Positions 8,543 through 19,050 of a DNA stretch of 64,000 nt are shown here, piece after piece (the first letter of the stretch is position 1; every line of letters starts with the position of its first letter). A program made the position numbers and the translations under genes. A model generated the notes under the pieces. It ran no database searches. It was given only the letters and a program-made list of their open reading frames with translations, and was not told where the DNA came from. Origin of the DNA: an uncultured Clostridia bacterium (lineage in GTDB: Bacteria; Bacillota; Clostridia; Peptostreptococcales; Acidaminobacteraceae); the NCBI GenBank assembly GCA_927417275.1, contig CAKMJV010000006.1, forward strand, positions 152,114-216,113. Direction: 5' to 3'.

Positions 8543-9161
8543 AAAACTAAATTATAGCGAATGTAAAAATCTTGATGATACAATAAACTTATCATATAAG
8601 TTTTTTAATGAAAATTTATTCTACGGTAATATATCAAAATTGAATAATGTTACAATTAAATTTGTACGTCACGAGATTGTTGAAGGTAAATCTAATCAAT
8701 TTTGGCATCTCACTGGATTAGGTGATAAGGAATTAAAGAATAAAATTCTGCCTTGTATTAATGATTCAGTTCAACAATCATGTAATGAGAATTGCTCATT
8801 TCTTATTAAAACAGTTCAAACTCAATCTTTTGGGAGGCGTACCTTTTGTCTATATAGAGCTTCTAGATTGCCTTTAATTAACGCTATTATTGAACTTGTT
8901 AATTCAAATGATCACAGAATAAAATTGTTCCATGTAATGAAAGGTGCAAGTAATAAAGAGCAACTTATAATGCTTGTTGATGAACATTCAATTAAATATT
9001 TGATGATTCTAGAGATTCATCGTACAAACAAGGAAATAGACAAGTTTAACTTGATAACTGCACACCCAATTTTTTATAAAGATGTTATTCGAGATTTATA
9101 TAATAAATATAATAAAAACCTAATCACTTCCATATTAGAATTATTTCCAACAAAAAAATAA
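8535..9161 (+). CDS. Unrecognised partner of DUF3800; possible BECR-type nuclease
   Basis: A 208-residue protein that I do not firmly recognise. I start at 8535, an ATG inside the last codons of the DUF3800 gene (8-bp overlap), rather than at the first in-frame codon at 8493. The visible pattern is FVRHE (about 53-57), FWHLTGLG (about 65-72), a basic SFGRRTFCLYRASRLPLINA segment, HVMKGAS, YLMILEIHR and TAHPIF near 175. The combination of conserved His/Arg and a late TAHP motif reminds me of phage-associated barnase/EndoU/colicin/RelE (BECR) nuclease domains, but this is an inference. With DUF3800 it may form a defence or toxin pair. A terminator follows. Confidence 0.6.
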   Translation: MFEKLNYSECKNLDDTINLSYKFFNENLFYGNISKLNNVTIKFVRHEIVEGKSNQFWHLTGLGDKELKNKILPCINDSVQQSCNENCSFLIKTVQTQSFGRRTFCLYRASRLPLINAIIELVNSNDHRIKLFHVMKGASNKEQLIMLVDEHSIKYLMILEIHRTNKEIDKFNLITAHPIFYKDVIRDLYNKYNKNLITSILELFPTKK

Positions 9162-9237
9162 AGCCGATCCCAACGTATCGAGACCGGAACACTCCTTCTA
9201 CAACATGGTAGATGAGTCAACTACATTGTATAACATA

Positions 9238-9281
9238 GGTTGCAATGTGTCAACAAAATTCCACATTGTAACCTCATTTTT
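9238..9281 (+). terminator. Terminator after the DUF3800 pair
   Basis: A 12-bp stem (9238-9249 with 9262-9273, GGTTGCAATGTG/CACATTGTAACC, one mismatch), 12-nt loop, then TCATTTTTATT. The rest of 9282-9587 is AT-rich and shows no gene I can support. Confidence 0.65.
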
Positions 9282-9587
9282 ATTATACCCAAGTTAACAC
9301 ATACAAAACTTAAAATATGTTTGCTACATTATATAACACCTTATATTTGAGAATAATTTTATACAAATGTTATTCGAACATTCTATCTTTCAATTATTTT
9401 AACTAAACACCTATTTATTTCTTCTAACTCACTTTGTATATAACTAGTGTCCGATTTAATAAAACCCAAATTCTAATTATCATCGAACTTAATTTGTCAA
9501 GCATGGCACTCAATAATTCTAGATTTTTCAATTCATATTCGGTCATTTTTCACCTTTTTTTTGATCAAAATCATTGTATTCCTCTGG

Positions 9588-10370
9588 CTATGAATGTTTT
9601 GACAATATTGCACCAAGTGATTTTTTATACTCTGCAGCTGCCTTTTCTTTTTCTTTCTTTTCAACGATAGCATCCAGGATCATTATGATCCCATCCTTCA
9701 ACACTGAAAAGTATTCCAAGCACAATTCTTCAGATAATTCATGAATCCCTTTACTCACAATTCCGTATATCTTTGGATATTCAGTGATTAAGTCTGGTAG
9801 AATACCCTTCAGAAGCTTTATTTTAGCTTCCATACCATTTCTATATTGTTCGCCATCTTGATATTCAAACTGCTCTTTTGTCAACGCACCCGTTGCTTCA
9901 GCTTCTAAAAAAGCATCATATATAAGCTTTTCAATAATCCTTCTTAAATATACAAATGAACCGATACCAACACCATGTGAATTTAAACCTATTGCTCTTT
10001 TAAGTTCATCATAGTAGTGATTACCAAGAACTGATCTATACTTTGAAGCTTGAGGTAGGTCAATATCTGCTGAAGATGGGTATTGTCCTACTTTTATAAG
10101 TATATCATCTTCTATTGCAAAAAAATATTCATGCTTATGAAGATCATTCAAGCTGCATTTAAAACGAATATAAATATGATCAAGTTCACTAATAGAAGCT
10201 TCTTTTTTTTCTCTATAATTACTAGGAACACCTATGGGTGACGGCATATTCTTCAAGTCGTTTGTCATTTTCACCTTCTTCAATTCTTGCAATCCAGTAT
10301 CATAGGTAAAAACTTTTGTGCTACCACACTTCGAACAAAATAATTCATACTTTGTTGTTATTCCACACAT
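9588..10370 (-). CDS. Zinc-ribbon/HEPN-like (DUF4145-type) protein, probably 5'-truncated
   Basis: Encodes 260 residues from the first ATG. A CxxC knuckle (FCSKCGS, 11-17) opens the protein. The C-terminal half has the all-helical pattern YLRRIIEKLIYDAF (about 142-155), a KIKLLKGILPDL stretch and IYGIVSKGIHELSEE, which I associate with DUF4145/HEPN-like proteins. The usual HEPN RxxxxH catalytic motif is not evident. No ribosome site precedes the ATG, and the frame remains open for only eight codons before running into the adjacent transposon, so the true start is probably lost. A 42-residue N-terminal piece with a good ribosome site lies beyond the transposon at 13721-13849. Confidence 0.62.
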   Translation of the reverse strand: MCGITTKYELFCSKCGSTKVFTYDTGLQELKKVKMTNDLKNMPSPIGVPSNYREKKEASISELDHIYIRFKCSLNDLHKHEYFFAIEDDILIKVGQYPSSADIDLPQASKYRSVLGNHYYDELKRAIGLNSHGVGIGSFVYLRRIIEKLIYDAFLEAEATGALTKEQFEYQDGEQYRNGMEAKIKLLKGILPDLITEYPKIYGIVSKGIHELSEELCLEYFSVLKDGIIMILDAIVEKKEKEKAAAEYKKSLGAILSKHS

Positions 10371-10407
10371 TAACTGCTTTTGATTAAACCAATATCAGAC
10401 AAAATAA

Positions 10408-10584
10408 AAGAAGTTAGCAGACAACTTAATCTGTTGCATTATGCATCAGATTATTTTATCCGCTAACTTCTTATGTTATCATGAAAGCATTACTTTTCAT
10501 TTATATCTGCAGCAGAAGTCTCCCCGACCAAAGTTTGACTTCTGCTACACCCAAAAAATTACAGAGAGGATAGACCTCGTCTAT
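10408..10584 (+). other. Structured leader at the left end of the transposon
   Basis: Three consecutive inverted repeats precede the first gene. H1 pairs 10408-10418 with 10462-10472 (AAGAAGTTAGC) and encloses AATCTG/CAGATT (10428-10433/10447-10452). H2 pairs 10509-10520 with 10537-10548 (11 of 12). H3 pairs ATAGAC 10570-10575 with GTCTAT 10579-10584 and covers the purine-rich GAGAGGA before the gene. It could be a transposase-binding end, an attenuator or a small RNA. Confidence 0.5.
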
Positions 10585-10594
10585 AACAATTCAT

Positions 10595-11116
10595 ATGATA
10601 ACGATTTTAACGGACAATTGCAATCCTATTTCTCAAATTTTATATGATAATATTTTAAATAGCCTTGAGCAGCATCAGCTGACATGTACTTGTGGTCATT
10701 CAGGATGCCTCTCTATTCACGGTTACTATAATCGTAGGCTCAAGTTTGAAACTTCTTTTACCTCACTGCGTATTCGGCGTATGATCTGTTCGGTTTGTAG
10801 TACCACCCACGCCATCCTCTTATCCTCTATTATACCCTATTCTCAAATCTCACTTCCAGATCAAGTTGCTATCTTAGACTACCATGAACGTTCTGTGGGC
10901 TTTACTTCCATCATGCAAATGCACCCATCTATTGATGAGAGCAACATTCGGTATGTTATCCGGCAGTATCTGTGCCACTGGCTAGAGCGACTGCTTTCGG
11001 TATCTTTATCTCTTTGCTCAACTAAAGATTTGGTTGACCTGTGTTTCTCAAACTTCAAGCGCCAGTTTATGCAGATTAAACGAACACCCAATATCCTTTT
11101 TCTCAAACCCACATAA
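10595..11116 (+). CDS. DUF6431 zinc-finger protein of the transposon
   Basis: A 173-residue protein with CTCGHSGCLSIHGYYNRR (about 31-48) and IRRMICSVCSTTHAILLSS (about 60-78), i.e. two Cys pairs that should bind zinc, characteristic of DUF6431 proteins found beside this class of transposase. The role is unknown; DNA binding or target choice is plausible by analogy with TniQ/TnsD zinc proteins, but unproven. The start codon lacks a strong ribosome site and follows a hairpin, so translation may be controlled. It is 63 bp upstream of the integrase gene. Confidence 0.75.
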   Translation: MITILTDNCNPISQILYDNILNSLEQHQLTCTCGHSGCLSIHGYYNRRLKFETSFTSLRIRRMICSVCSTTHAILLSSIIPYSQISLPDQVAILDYHERSVGFTSIMQMHPSIDESNIRYVIRQYLCHWLERLLSVSLSLCSTKDLVDLCFSNFKRQFMQIKRTPNILFLKPT

Positions 11117-11179
11117 CCTAACACGACCTCTCCTGGATTTACGCCTATAATGAAGGTAATTCTAAAGGAGGAACACACT

Positions 11180-12427
11180 ATGACTAAGGATCAAACCCAT
11201 GCAATCGCTTTGATGAGGTATTCGCTCATCGCTCAACTGATTTCTGGCCTTTCTGATCAATACGAATCCAAAGAGGCTTTCTTTCGTGATGTCTCAACCA
11301 AAGGTGTGCGTACACCGAGCGGAAATATTAAGCACTTCGCACCCACTTCCATTAAACGTTGGTATAACAACTATAACCGAGGTGGTTTTGACGCACTCTT
11401 ACCTTCAACTAGGTCGGATACTGGAAAATCTCGCAAACTCGATGAAGCGCTTCAGGAACAGATTGAATATCTTAAATCTAACTACCCGCGCATGTCTGCT
11501 GCTGCGATTTTCAGGCAACTTCGTGAAAAAGGAAGTATAAAACCCGGTGAGTTATCTGAAGCGACAATCAATCGCTTTATCAAACACCTCGCAATAGAGC
11601 AAAAGACCACTACCAATCAGGATATGCGACGCTATGAGCGCCCACACATCAACGAAGTTTGGTGTGGCGACACCAGTGTGGGACCCTATCTTAAAACCAA
11701 TGATGGCAAGAAGCACAAAGTGTTCATTATTGCACTTATTGATGATGCCAGCCGTTTCATCGTCGGCATCGATGTCTTTTTCAACGATAATTTTGTGAAC
11801 CTTATGTCGGTGATGAAGTCCGCGGTTGCAAAATATGGCCGCCCGCAAATGTACAATTTTGACAATGGGAGCTCTTTTAAGAATAAACAGATGGAACTCC
11901 TCGCAGCGCGCACTGGCTCCGTGCTTCACTACGACAGGCCATATACGCCAACTCAAAAAGCAAAAATTGAGAGATGGTTTAGAACAATGAAGGATCAATG
12001 GCTCGCATGTCTGGATATTCGAGATTTTCATTCTCTTGATGAACTCCGCGGCAATCTTCTGGCTTACGTTCAGCGTTATAACCAGTCGCCCCATTCTTCA
12101 CTTAAGGGCTTTTCGCCACAAGATCGCTTCTTCTCAGAGCCTGAACGCATAAGACGTCTTAGCGACGAGGACATTCAAAAACACTTCCTCTTAGAGATTG
12201 AACGGCGCGTTTCCATTGATTGTGTCATTAGCATCGATCAAGTGGCCTACGAGGTCGACTATCGTTTTGCCAAGCAAAGGATTCGCCTACGCTATTCCCC
12301 TGATATGACCTCTATCTTTATCGTTGAACACGACGGCACTTTTACACCAATCCGCCTACTCAACAAACACGAAAATGCCTTTGTTAAACGCGAAAAACTA
12401 CATTTATGTCGAGGTGAAGAAATATGA
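11180..12427 (+). CDS. DDE-type integrase/transposase
   Basis: A 415-residue transposase with an rve (retroviral integrase-like) core. An N-terminal helix-turn-helix (about 25-110) precedes the catalytic core with Asp in VWCGDTSVG (about 160), Asp in YNFDNGSS (about 226) and Glu in KAKIERWFR (about 262), and a C-terminal beta-barrel-like domain follows. I start at 11180 because AAAGGAGG lies 8 nt upstream; the open frame extends to 11150. The stop overlaps the start of the ATPase gene by 4 bp (ATGA), indicating coupling of transposase and ATPase as in TnsB/TnsC or TniA/TniB pairs. Confidence 0.9.
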   Translation: MTKDQTHAIALMRYSLIAQLISGLSDQYESKEAFFRDVSTKGVRTPSGNIKHFAPTSIKRWYNNYNRGGFDALLPSTRSDTGKSRKLDEALQEQIEYLKSNYPRMSAAAIFRQLREKGSIKPGELSEATINRFIKHLAIEQKTTTNQDMRRYERPHINEVWCGDTSVGPYLKTNDGKKHKVFIIALIDDASRFIVGIDVFFNDNFVNLMSVMKSAVAKYGRPQMYNFDNGSSFKNKQMELLAARTGSVLHYDRPYTPTQKAKIERWFRTMKDQWLACLDIRDFHSLDELRGNLLAYVQRYNQSPHSSLKGFSPQDRFFSEPERIRRLSDEDIQKHFLLEIERRVSIDCVISIDQVAYEVDYRFAKQRIRLRYSPDMTSIFIVEHDGTFTPIRLLNKHENAFVKREKLHLCRGEEI

Positions 12428-13224
12428 ACTATACCGCACGCTACGGTTTGGAATTTAACCCTTTCTTAAAGAATGCTAAAGAAATTCTTGTCGATACCAA
12501 AGAACACCGAGAAACCCTTTTTCGTCTAGATTACTTAGTTAAAACCAAGGGGTTTGGTCTTCTTACTGGCAGTCCTGGCCGTGGAAAGACCACCGCCATA
12601 AGAGCCTGGGCCAGTACCCTCAACCCTTCTTTATATAAGGTCATTTACTCTAGTTTCTCTACGCTGACAACAAATGATTTTTATCGCAATCTTGCTGTAG
12701 AGTTGGGGGCGCAACCTTCTTTTCGTAAGCCTGATAATTTCAGAATCATCCAAGAAGAGATTTCAAGACTTGCTCTTGAAAAAAGAAAAACACCCGTTAT
12801 TATCATTGATGAAGCAAACTATATCAACGGTGCTATTCTCAATGATTTGAAGATCCTATTCAACTTTGAAATGGATTCAAAAGATCGGGCTGCAGTACTC
12901 CTTGCTGGACTTCCTTCTCTCAACTCAACACTTAGGCTCGGGATCCACGAACCCTTTCGCCAGCGCATCGTCATGAACTATGACATGGGAGGCTTAACAA
13001 AAGAAGAAGGACGCGGCTATATAAGCGATAAACTTAAAGGTGCCGGGTGCACTCAACCGATTTTTGAAGAAAATGCTATAGAAGCCATCCTCAATGCAGC
13101 CGATGGAACGCCGCGAATTATCAATAAGTTTTGTAACGCAAGCCTTCTCATCGGCGAGAGTCACAAAGCGTCATCTATTAATACTGACATGGTCATGCAA
13201 GCCATTAGCGATACCGAACTCTAG
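12424..13224 (+). CDS. AAA+ ATPase (ExeA/TniB-like) of the transposon
   Basis: A 266-residue P-loop ATPase expected to regulate the DDE integrase and deliver target DNA, as TnsC, MuB and TniB do. Walker A GSPGRGKTT is at about residues 45-53, Walker B VIIIDEANY at about 121-129, a sensor region is seen near LLAGLPSLN, and an arginine-rich GIHEPFRQRI follows. The start overlaps the transposase stop. The length is normal for this family. Confidence 0.9.
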   Translation: MNYTARYGLEFNPFLKNAKEILVDTKEHRETLFRLDYLVKTKGFGLLTGSPGRGKTTAIRAWASTLNPSLYKVIYSSFSTLTTNDFYRNLAVELGAQPSFRKPDNFRIIQEEISRLALEKRKTPVIIIDEANYINGAILNDLKILFNFEMDSKDRAAVLLAGLPSLNSTLRLGIHEPFRQRIVMNYDMGGLTKEEGRGYISDKLKGAGCTQPIFEENAIEAILNAADGTPRIINKFCNASLLIGESHKASSINTDMVMQAISDTEL

Positions 13225-13234
13225 GAGGTGCTTT

Positions 13235-13555
13235 ATGATATTTAATTATCGTTGTTCTAATAGCAACTCTAAGTCTGGATCCTGGGAAGGTCAAGTCCAG
13301 TTGCTCTCTACTGTTCATCCCTATGAGTTAAAAGTAACCGCTCGCGGGAGTTGTTTTCATCTCATTTGTGGCCACTACGCCCATGGCAACTTCTTATGCA
13401 TCCCTAGCCATGGTGTTGGCTCAGAACTCGCAACACTAAGTGACATCTTCTGGAACCTAGAACGCCTTACGAATAATCATCCAGATTTTTCACAAACTGA
13501 TGCCATCAGTATTGTTTATGCCTTGAAAGCGATTAGTCCACATCTAGCTACTTAG
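13235..13555 (+). CDS. DUF6618 protein of the transposon
   Basis: A 106-residue protein beginning MIFNYRCSNSNSKSGSW, with the conserved core KVTARGSCFHLICGHY (about 33-48) and LSDIFWNLERLT. I recognise it as DUF6618, which recurs beside this transposase/ATPase pair; no function is known. The start at 13235 is fixed by a perfect AGGAGGTG four bases upstream; the longer frame from 13094 overlaps the ATPase gene and is not used. It is the last gene before the right transposon end. Confidence 0.8.
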   Translation: MIFNYRCSNSNSKSGSWEGQVQLLSTVHPYELKVTARGSCFHLICGHYAHGNFLCIPSHGVGSELATLSDIFWNLERLTNNHPDFSQTDAISIVYALKAISPHLAT

Positions 13556-13566
13556 CTAAAATCAAA

Positions 13567-13588
13567 AGCGGGGAAACTCGCTTTTTTT
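13567..13588 (+). terminator. Terminator of the transposon operon
   Basis: A 6-bp stem AGCGGG/CTCGCT (one G-T pair) with a GAAA loop, followed by seven T, 11 bp after the DUF6618 stop. Confidence 0.75.
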
Positions 13589-13720
13589 CTTTGTTTCATT
13601 TATTGTGCACCGATTGGGTTGACGTTTATTTTTTGTGCATAATCGGTTGCTGATAATTTGAATCATATATCTAAATCATGTTCGATTTAGTATCAAATAA
13701 TGTGATTGACGATGGTGCTT

Positions 13721-13849
13721 TTAATTTGCTGGATAACACTTTGTCTCTTTGTTATGTATTTTGATAAAATCAATCAAACCAAACTCATCAATATCAAATC
13801 TACTATATAAACTTGATTTAGTTATAAATTCAATTAACTCAACCCCCAT
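13721..13849 (-). pseudogene. 42-residue N-terminal fragment, possibly of the gene at 9588-10370
   Basis: A short frame beginning MGVELIEFITKSSLYSRF with a credible GGGAAGGTG ribosome site 6 nt upstream. It ends after KETKCYPAN. It has the same strand, the correct order and a similar AT-rich base composition to the HEPN-like gene on the other side of the transposon, whose own 5' end lacks a ribosome site. I infer that both are halves of one gene split by the transposon; the exact joint is not resolved and no clean target duplication was found. Confidence 0.45.
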
Positions 13850-13945
13850 ATTATTCACCTTCCCATTCTTTAAATGTTATATCAATTATTATATCACAAC
13901 TAATATAAATTAGAATAAAATGAAATTCATTTGTTATTGCCAAAT

Positions 13946-13978
13946 AAAAAAAGAACCCCAGGAATAACATAGGGGTTC
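13946..13978 (-). terminator. Terminator after the tape-measure remnant
   Basis: Minus strand: GAACCCC (13972-13978) pairs with GGGGTTC (13953-13959), followed by seven T. It lies 26 bp after the remnant's stop codon. Confidence 0.75.
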
Positions 13979-14004
13979 AAGGTTCTCTAAGGGGTTCAAA
14001 TCAT

Positions 14005-15408
14005 CTACTCATACACCCCTTCCGCTGCTACTGACATTGACTCATAGAGTCTTTCTTCAAGCTTTGTGACCACACCATCAATGTCAAGTTCACCGTTGAT
14101 TGCCATTTCATTTTTCATATCGATTTTGATTTCAGCGGTTGTGAATCGATTGATCACATCACGTTCAGATATTTCCCTCAAATACTTAAGTTCTTCAGCA
14201 GATAGTTCCATGGAATCTTTCATTGATCCGGTGTTATCTGCTATTTCTGCGGTTTTCATGAACGTTTCTTCGTTTTTATTTGCAAGTGCATCCACCTTCG
14301 CAGCATTGATTTCAACTTGACGGGTTGCAATCGCATTGATTGCATCGGTTTGCATGGTCAAAAGTTTCGCATTACGTTCTTCGACTTTGGAATCGATTGA
14401 AGTTCTATAACCTTCAAGGCTCGCATTCCTTGCTTGTTTTTCAGCTTCATTTTCAAGTTGTGCTGCTGATCCGAAAGTGACTTCGCTGATCATACCAATC
14501 GAAGCACCAGGAATCTAATTCAGTACACCAATAAAATCATTGATGATTCCAATCGCACCATTCACCATGTTCTGAAGTATCGTGAGGACGTTCGCTTTCA
14601 TGTCACCCATGATGTTTGCAATTCCTACACCAACGATCATGAGTCCAACTGTAAGTATATCCCACATATTGAGAACACCATAAACACCTGTCATGATTCC
14701 TATTTTGAAACCATCCCAAACGGACAACATCACATTCATTGCGATCATCCATGCGACTTTGATTCCACCGACTGATTGGACCCACTTATAAATGATACCG
14801 ACCAAAATTCCGATTGCAATTGCCACCCATAAGATCGGGTTCGCTAACATGGTTGCTATCAATGCTCTATTCTCTTGTACTGCTAACCATGTTGCAGCAG
14901 CACTTAATCCCATGGCTACCGCATAAACTCCAACTGCCACCGCAAGCCCCCAAAATACCGGTTCAATGGTTGACCAATTATCATAAATAAGTTGCGCGCC
15001 ACGTCCGATTGTTTGGATGACAGGTTCAAATGTCTGAAGCATCGTGTTTCCAATTATGGTTGCGACTTGACCAAATGTCATTGGTATTTCTGCGAACTTC
15101 TGATTTGTCTGTTCTGCTGAAGCAAACAATGCGTTCTTGATTACATCCGCGGTGATTAATCCTTCAGATGACATTTTTCGAAGTTCACCAACCGATTTTC
15201 CCATGTATTCAGCAATTGATTGTGCATGAAGTGGTGCGTTTTCCATGATGCTTTTAAACTCATCACCTTGCAATCTTCCGGCTGCCATCGCTTGGGTTAA
15301 TTGATACATCGCATTGGTTGATTCATTGATACTTGAACCACCAATCTTGAACTGTTTGTTGATTTGTTCAGCGAATGTACGCTCCCCGGTAATTTTTCGG
15401 AAGTACAA
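14005..15408 (-). pseudogene. Phage tape-measure protein remnant
   Basis: Two pieces in the same reading frame (15408-14515, 297 residues; 14493-14005, 162 residues) are separated by an in-frame TAG at 14515-14517 and seven codons. The first piece has the tape-measure signature QINKQFKIGGSS, QLTQAMAAGRLQGDEF and MSSEGLITADVIKNALF, then hydrophobic helices; the second is the helical tail. Sequence before EQINKQF is replaced by unrelated DNA, so the N-terminal part is gone. No other phage structural gene is nearby. The gene is decayed and presumably non-functional. Confidence 0.85.
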
Positions 15409-15488
15409 AATAAAACATCGCTAAAAACCGGTCATAAGAGCACTTCTCTACTTCATAATCTTTGAACTATCAAATTGTTGCCCGACAC

Positions 15489-15767
15489 ATTTTAAAGAAG
15501 TTGGAAGTTCCGCATCTTAATTCACATTATAACAAAATATTCACGCGCCACAAAAGCAAAATCAAAATCCTTGCCCCCACCAAGGATCCCCCATGCCCCA
15601 CCCCACCCAAAGACTAGCCATATGATTAATAAAAAAAGCACCCTTTTTAGTTGATGTAAGACAGCAATCCGCAGGCGCGAGCCGAGGACTTCTTGCTGTC
15701 GTCATGAACTAAAAAGGGTGCTTTTATAATCATATGCCTATCTTCACATTATTCCCATTCAATAGTC
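15489..15767. repeat. guaA-associated hairpin repeat, copy 3
   Basis: The core 15619-15736 (118 bp) is bounded by CATATGATTA/TAATCATATG. The stem GCACCCTTTTTAGTT pairs with AACTAAAAAGGGTGC perfectly, with inner GACAGCA/TGCTGTC and a GGC-GCGA-GCC tip; this is the best-preserved copy. It begins 13 bp after the guaA stop and on the minus strand ends in a seven-T run, so it probably also terminates guaA. Similarity to copy 2 continues into the guaA 3' end (15749-15767). Confidence 0.88.
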
Positions 15768-17281
15768 GAAGGCGGCTTACTCGTCACATCATAAAGAATC
15801 CGATTAACCCCAGGCACCTCATTAACAATCCGAGATGAAATCTTATCGAGCACTTCATACGGAATGCGTGCCCAGTCGCTGGTCATGCCGTCGATGGAAG
15901 TGACGGCGCGGATGCCGATGGCGTGTGAATAGGTACGTTCATCGCCCATGACGCCTACGGATTTCACGTTTGGAAGGACGGTGAAGTATTGCCAAACGTC
16001 GCGGTCGAGGCCTGCTTTTGCGATTTCTTCGCGTAAGATGGCATCGGATTCACGCACGAGGTGTAAGGCTTCGTCGGTGATTTCGCCGAGGATTCGGATG
16101 GAGAGTCCTGGTCCTGGGAAAGGTTGACGCCAAACGATGTGGCCTGGTACGCCCACTTCCTCGCCCACGCGTCTCACTTCATCTTTGAAAAGATCGCGTA
16201 GCGGTTCGATGAGCTCAAATTTCATATCTTCAGGAAGACCACCCACGTTATGGTGGCTCTTAATCACTTCTGCTGTATCGGTACCGCTTTCGATGACGTC
16301 TGGATATACGGTGCCTTGAACGAGGAAGTCGATGCCTTCCAGTTTGTTTGCTTCTTCTTCAAAGACGCGGATGAATTCTTCGCCGATGATTTTGCGCTTG
16401 GTTTCTGGATCAGACACGCCTTTTAAACGACTGAGGAAACGCTCTTTTGCATCCACGCGTACGAAGTTCATGTGGAACTCGTCCGCAAAGACTTTTTCCA
16501 CTTCATCGCCTTCATTTTTTCTAAGTAGACCGTGGTCTACGAAAATACAGGTGAGTTGGTTGCCAACCGCTTGATGCACCATGGTCGCAGCAACAGATGA
16601 ATCCACGCCACCAGAAAGACCACATAAAACGCGTTTGTCGCCCACTTTTTCTTTGATGGATTTAATCATGTTTTGAGCAAAATCGCCCATGTTCCAGTCG
16701 CCTTTACAGCCGCACACGTCAAATAGGAAATTCTTAATCAGTTGACGACCAAAAGGGGTATGCTCCACTTCGGCGTGAAACTGTACCGCGTAGAGTTTAC
16801 GTGCATCATTTTTCATCGCTGCCACTGGACAGTTGTCAGTGGTCGCAGTAACTTCAAAGCCTTCTGGTGCTTTTGCCACGTAATCGAAGTGACTCATCCA
16901 GCACTGTGCACCATCTTCAACCGCTGAGAAAAGACCATTTGACGCTTCGATATGGAGTTTGATTTTACCATATTCTTGTTGTGTCGCACGCTCTACTCTG
17001 CCGCCCAATGCTTGCGCCATTAACTGCATGCCATAGCAAATACCCAGAATCGGGATGCCCAGTTCAAACACTTCTTTATCTAAATGTGGGGCATTTTCAA
17101 GATAAACCGAGTTTGGTCCACCTGTGAAAATAACACCAATCGGTGATTTTTCCTTGATTTTAACCAGTGCGTTCTTCCAAGAAACCACTTCACTATAAAC
17201 GCCAGACTCTCTTACACGTCTTGCAATCAGTTGATTATACTGACCGCCAAAATCGACGATCATAATAAGTTCATTGTTCAT
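15749..17281 (-). CDS. guaA: GMP synthase (glutamine-hydrolysing)
   Basis: Converts XMP to GMP using glutamine and ATP. The N-terminal class I amidotransferase has nucleophile Cys82 in GICYGMQ and His169 in FHAEVEH; the ATP pyrophosphatase domain has LSGGVDSS at 222-229; a C-terminal dimerisation domain ends PPSTIEWE, as usual. 510 residues is normal. GGAGGATG precedes the start. It lies 60 bp downstream of guaB on the same strand, forming a guanine-nucleotide unit. Its 3' end adjoins repeat copy 3; guaA 3' ends are known integration hotspots for genomic islands. Confidence 0.98.
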   Translation of the reverse strand: MNNELIMIVDFGGQYNQLIARRVRESGVYSEVVSWKNALVKIKEKSPIGVIFTGGPNSVYLENAPHLDKEVFELGIPILGICYGMQLMAQALGGRVERATQQEYGKIKLHIEASNGLFSAVEDGAQCWMSHFDYVAKAPEGFEVTATTDNCPVAAMKNDARKLYAVQFHAEVEHTPFGRQLIKNFLFDVCGCKGDWNMGDFAQNMIKSIKEKVGDKRVLCGLSGGVDSSVAATMVHQAVGNQLTCIFVDHGLLRKNEGDEVEKVFADEFHMNFVRVDAKERFLSRLKGVSDPETKRKIIGEEFIRVFEEEANKLEGIDFLVQGTVYPDVIESGTDTAEVIKSHHNVGGLPEDMKFELIEPLRDLFKDEVRRVGEEVGVPGHIVWRQPFPGPGLSIRILGEITDEALHLVRESDAILREEIAKAGLDRDVWQYFTVLPNVKSVGVMGDERTYSHAIGIRAVTSIDGMTSDWARIPYEVLDKISSRIVNEVPGVNRILYDVTSKPPSTIEWE

Positions 17282-17341
17282 TTTCCATCCTCCAACTCAG
17301 GGCGATCTTTCGCCACACTTTCAGTATATCATATTTTGTTA

Positions 17342-18987
<1,646 letters not shown>

Positions 18988-19050
18988 AATATTGGAATTA
19001 TATGTGTGTATGTCTTTAAAATATGTGATTTATTCTTGATGTTAATAATC

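Larger units (their letters stand above)
10381..13665. mobile_element. DDE/AAA transposon carrying DUF6431 and DUF6618
   Basis: Four co-directional genes (DUF6431, DDE integrase, ExeA/TniB-like ATPase, DUF6618) form a Tn7/Mu-like core without an obvious target selector. The proposed ends are imperfect inverted repeats: TGATTAAACCAATATCAG at 10381 and, reversed, TGATTCAAATTATCAG ending at 13665. Near the right end two direct motifs (TTTATTGTGCACCGATTG near 13607 and TTTTTTGTGCATAATCGG near 13628) resemble transposase-binding sites. I could not identify a target duplication, so the exact ends are uncertain. Confidence 0.65.

Noticed and set aside
9434..9670. 78-codon plus-strand frame
   Set aside because: No ribosome site, no family resemblance, and it overlaps the end of the HEPN-like gene on the other strand.
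13094..13234. N-terminal extension of the DUF6618 gene
   Set aside because: It overlaps the ATPase gene; a perfect ribosome site fixes the start at 13235.
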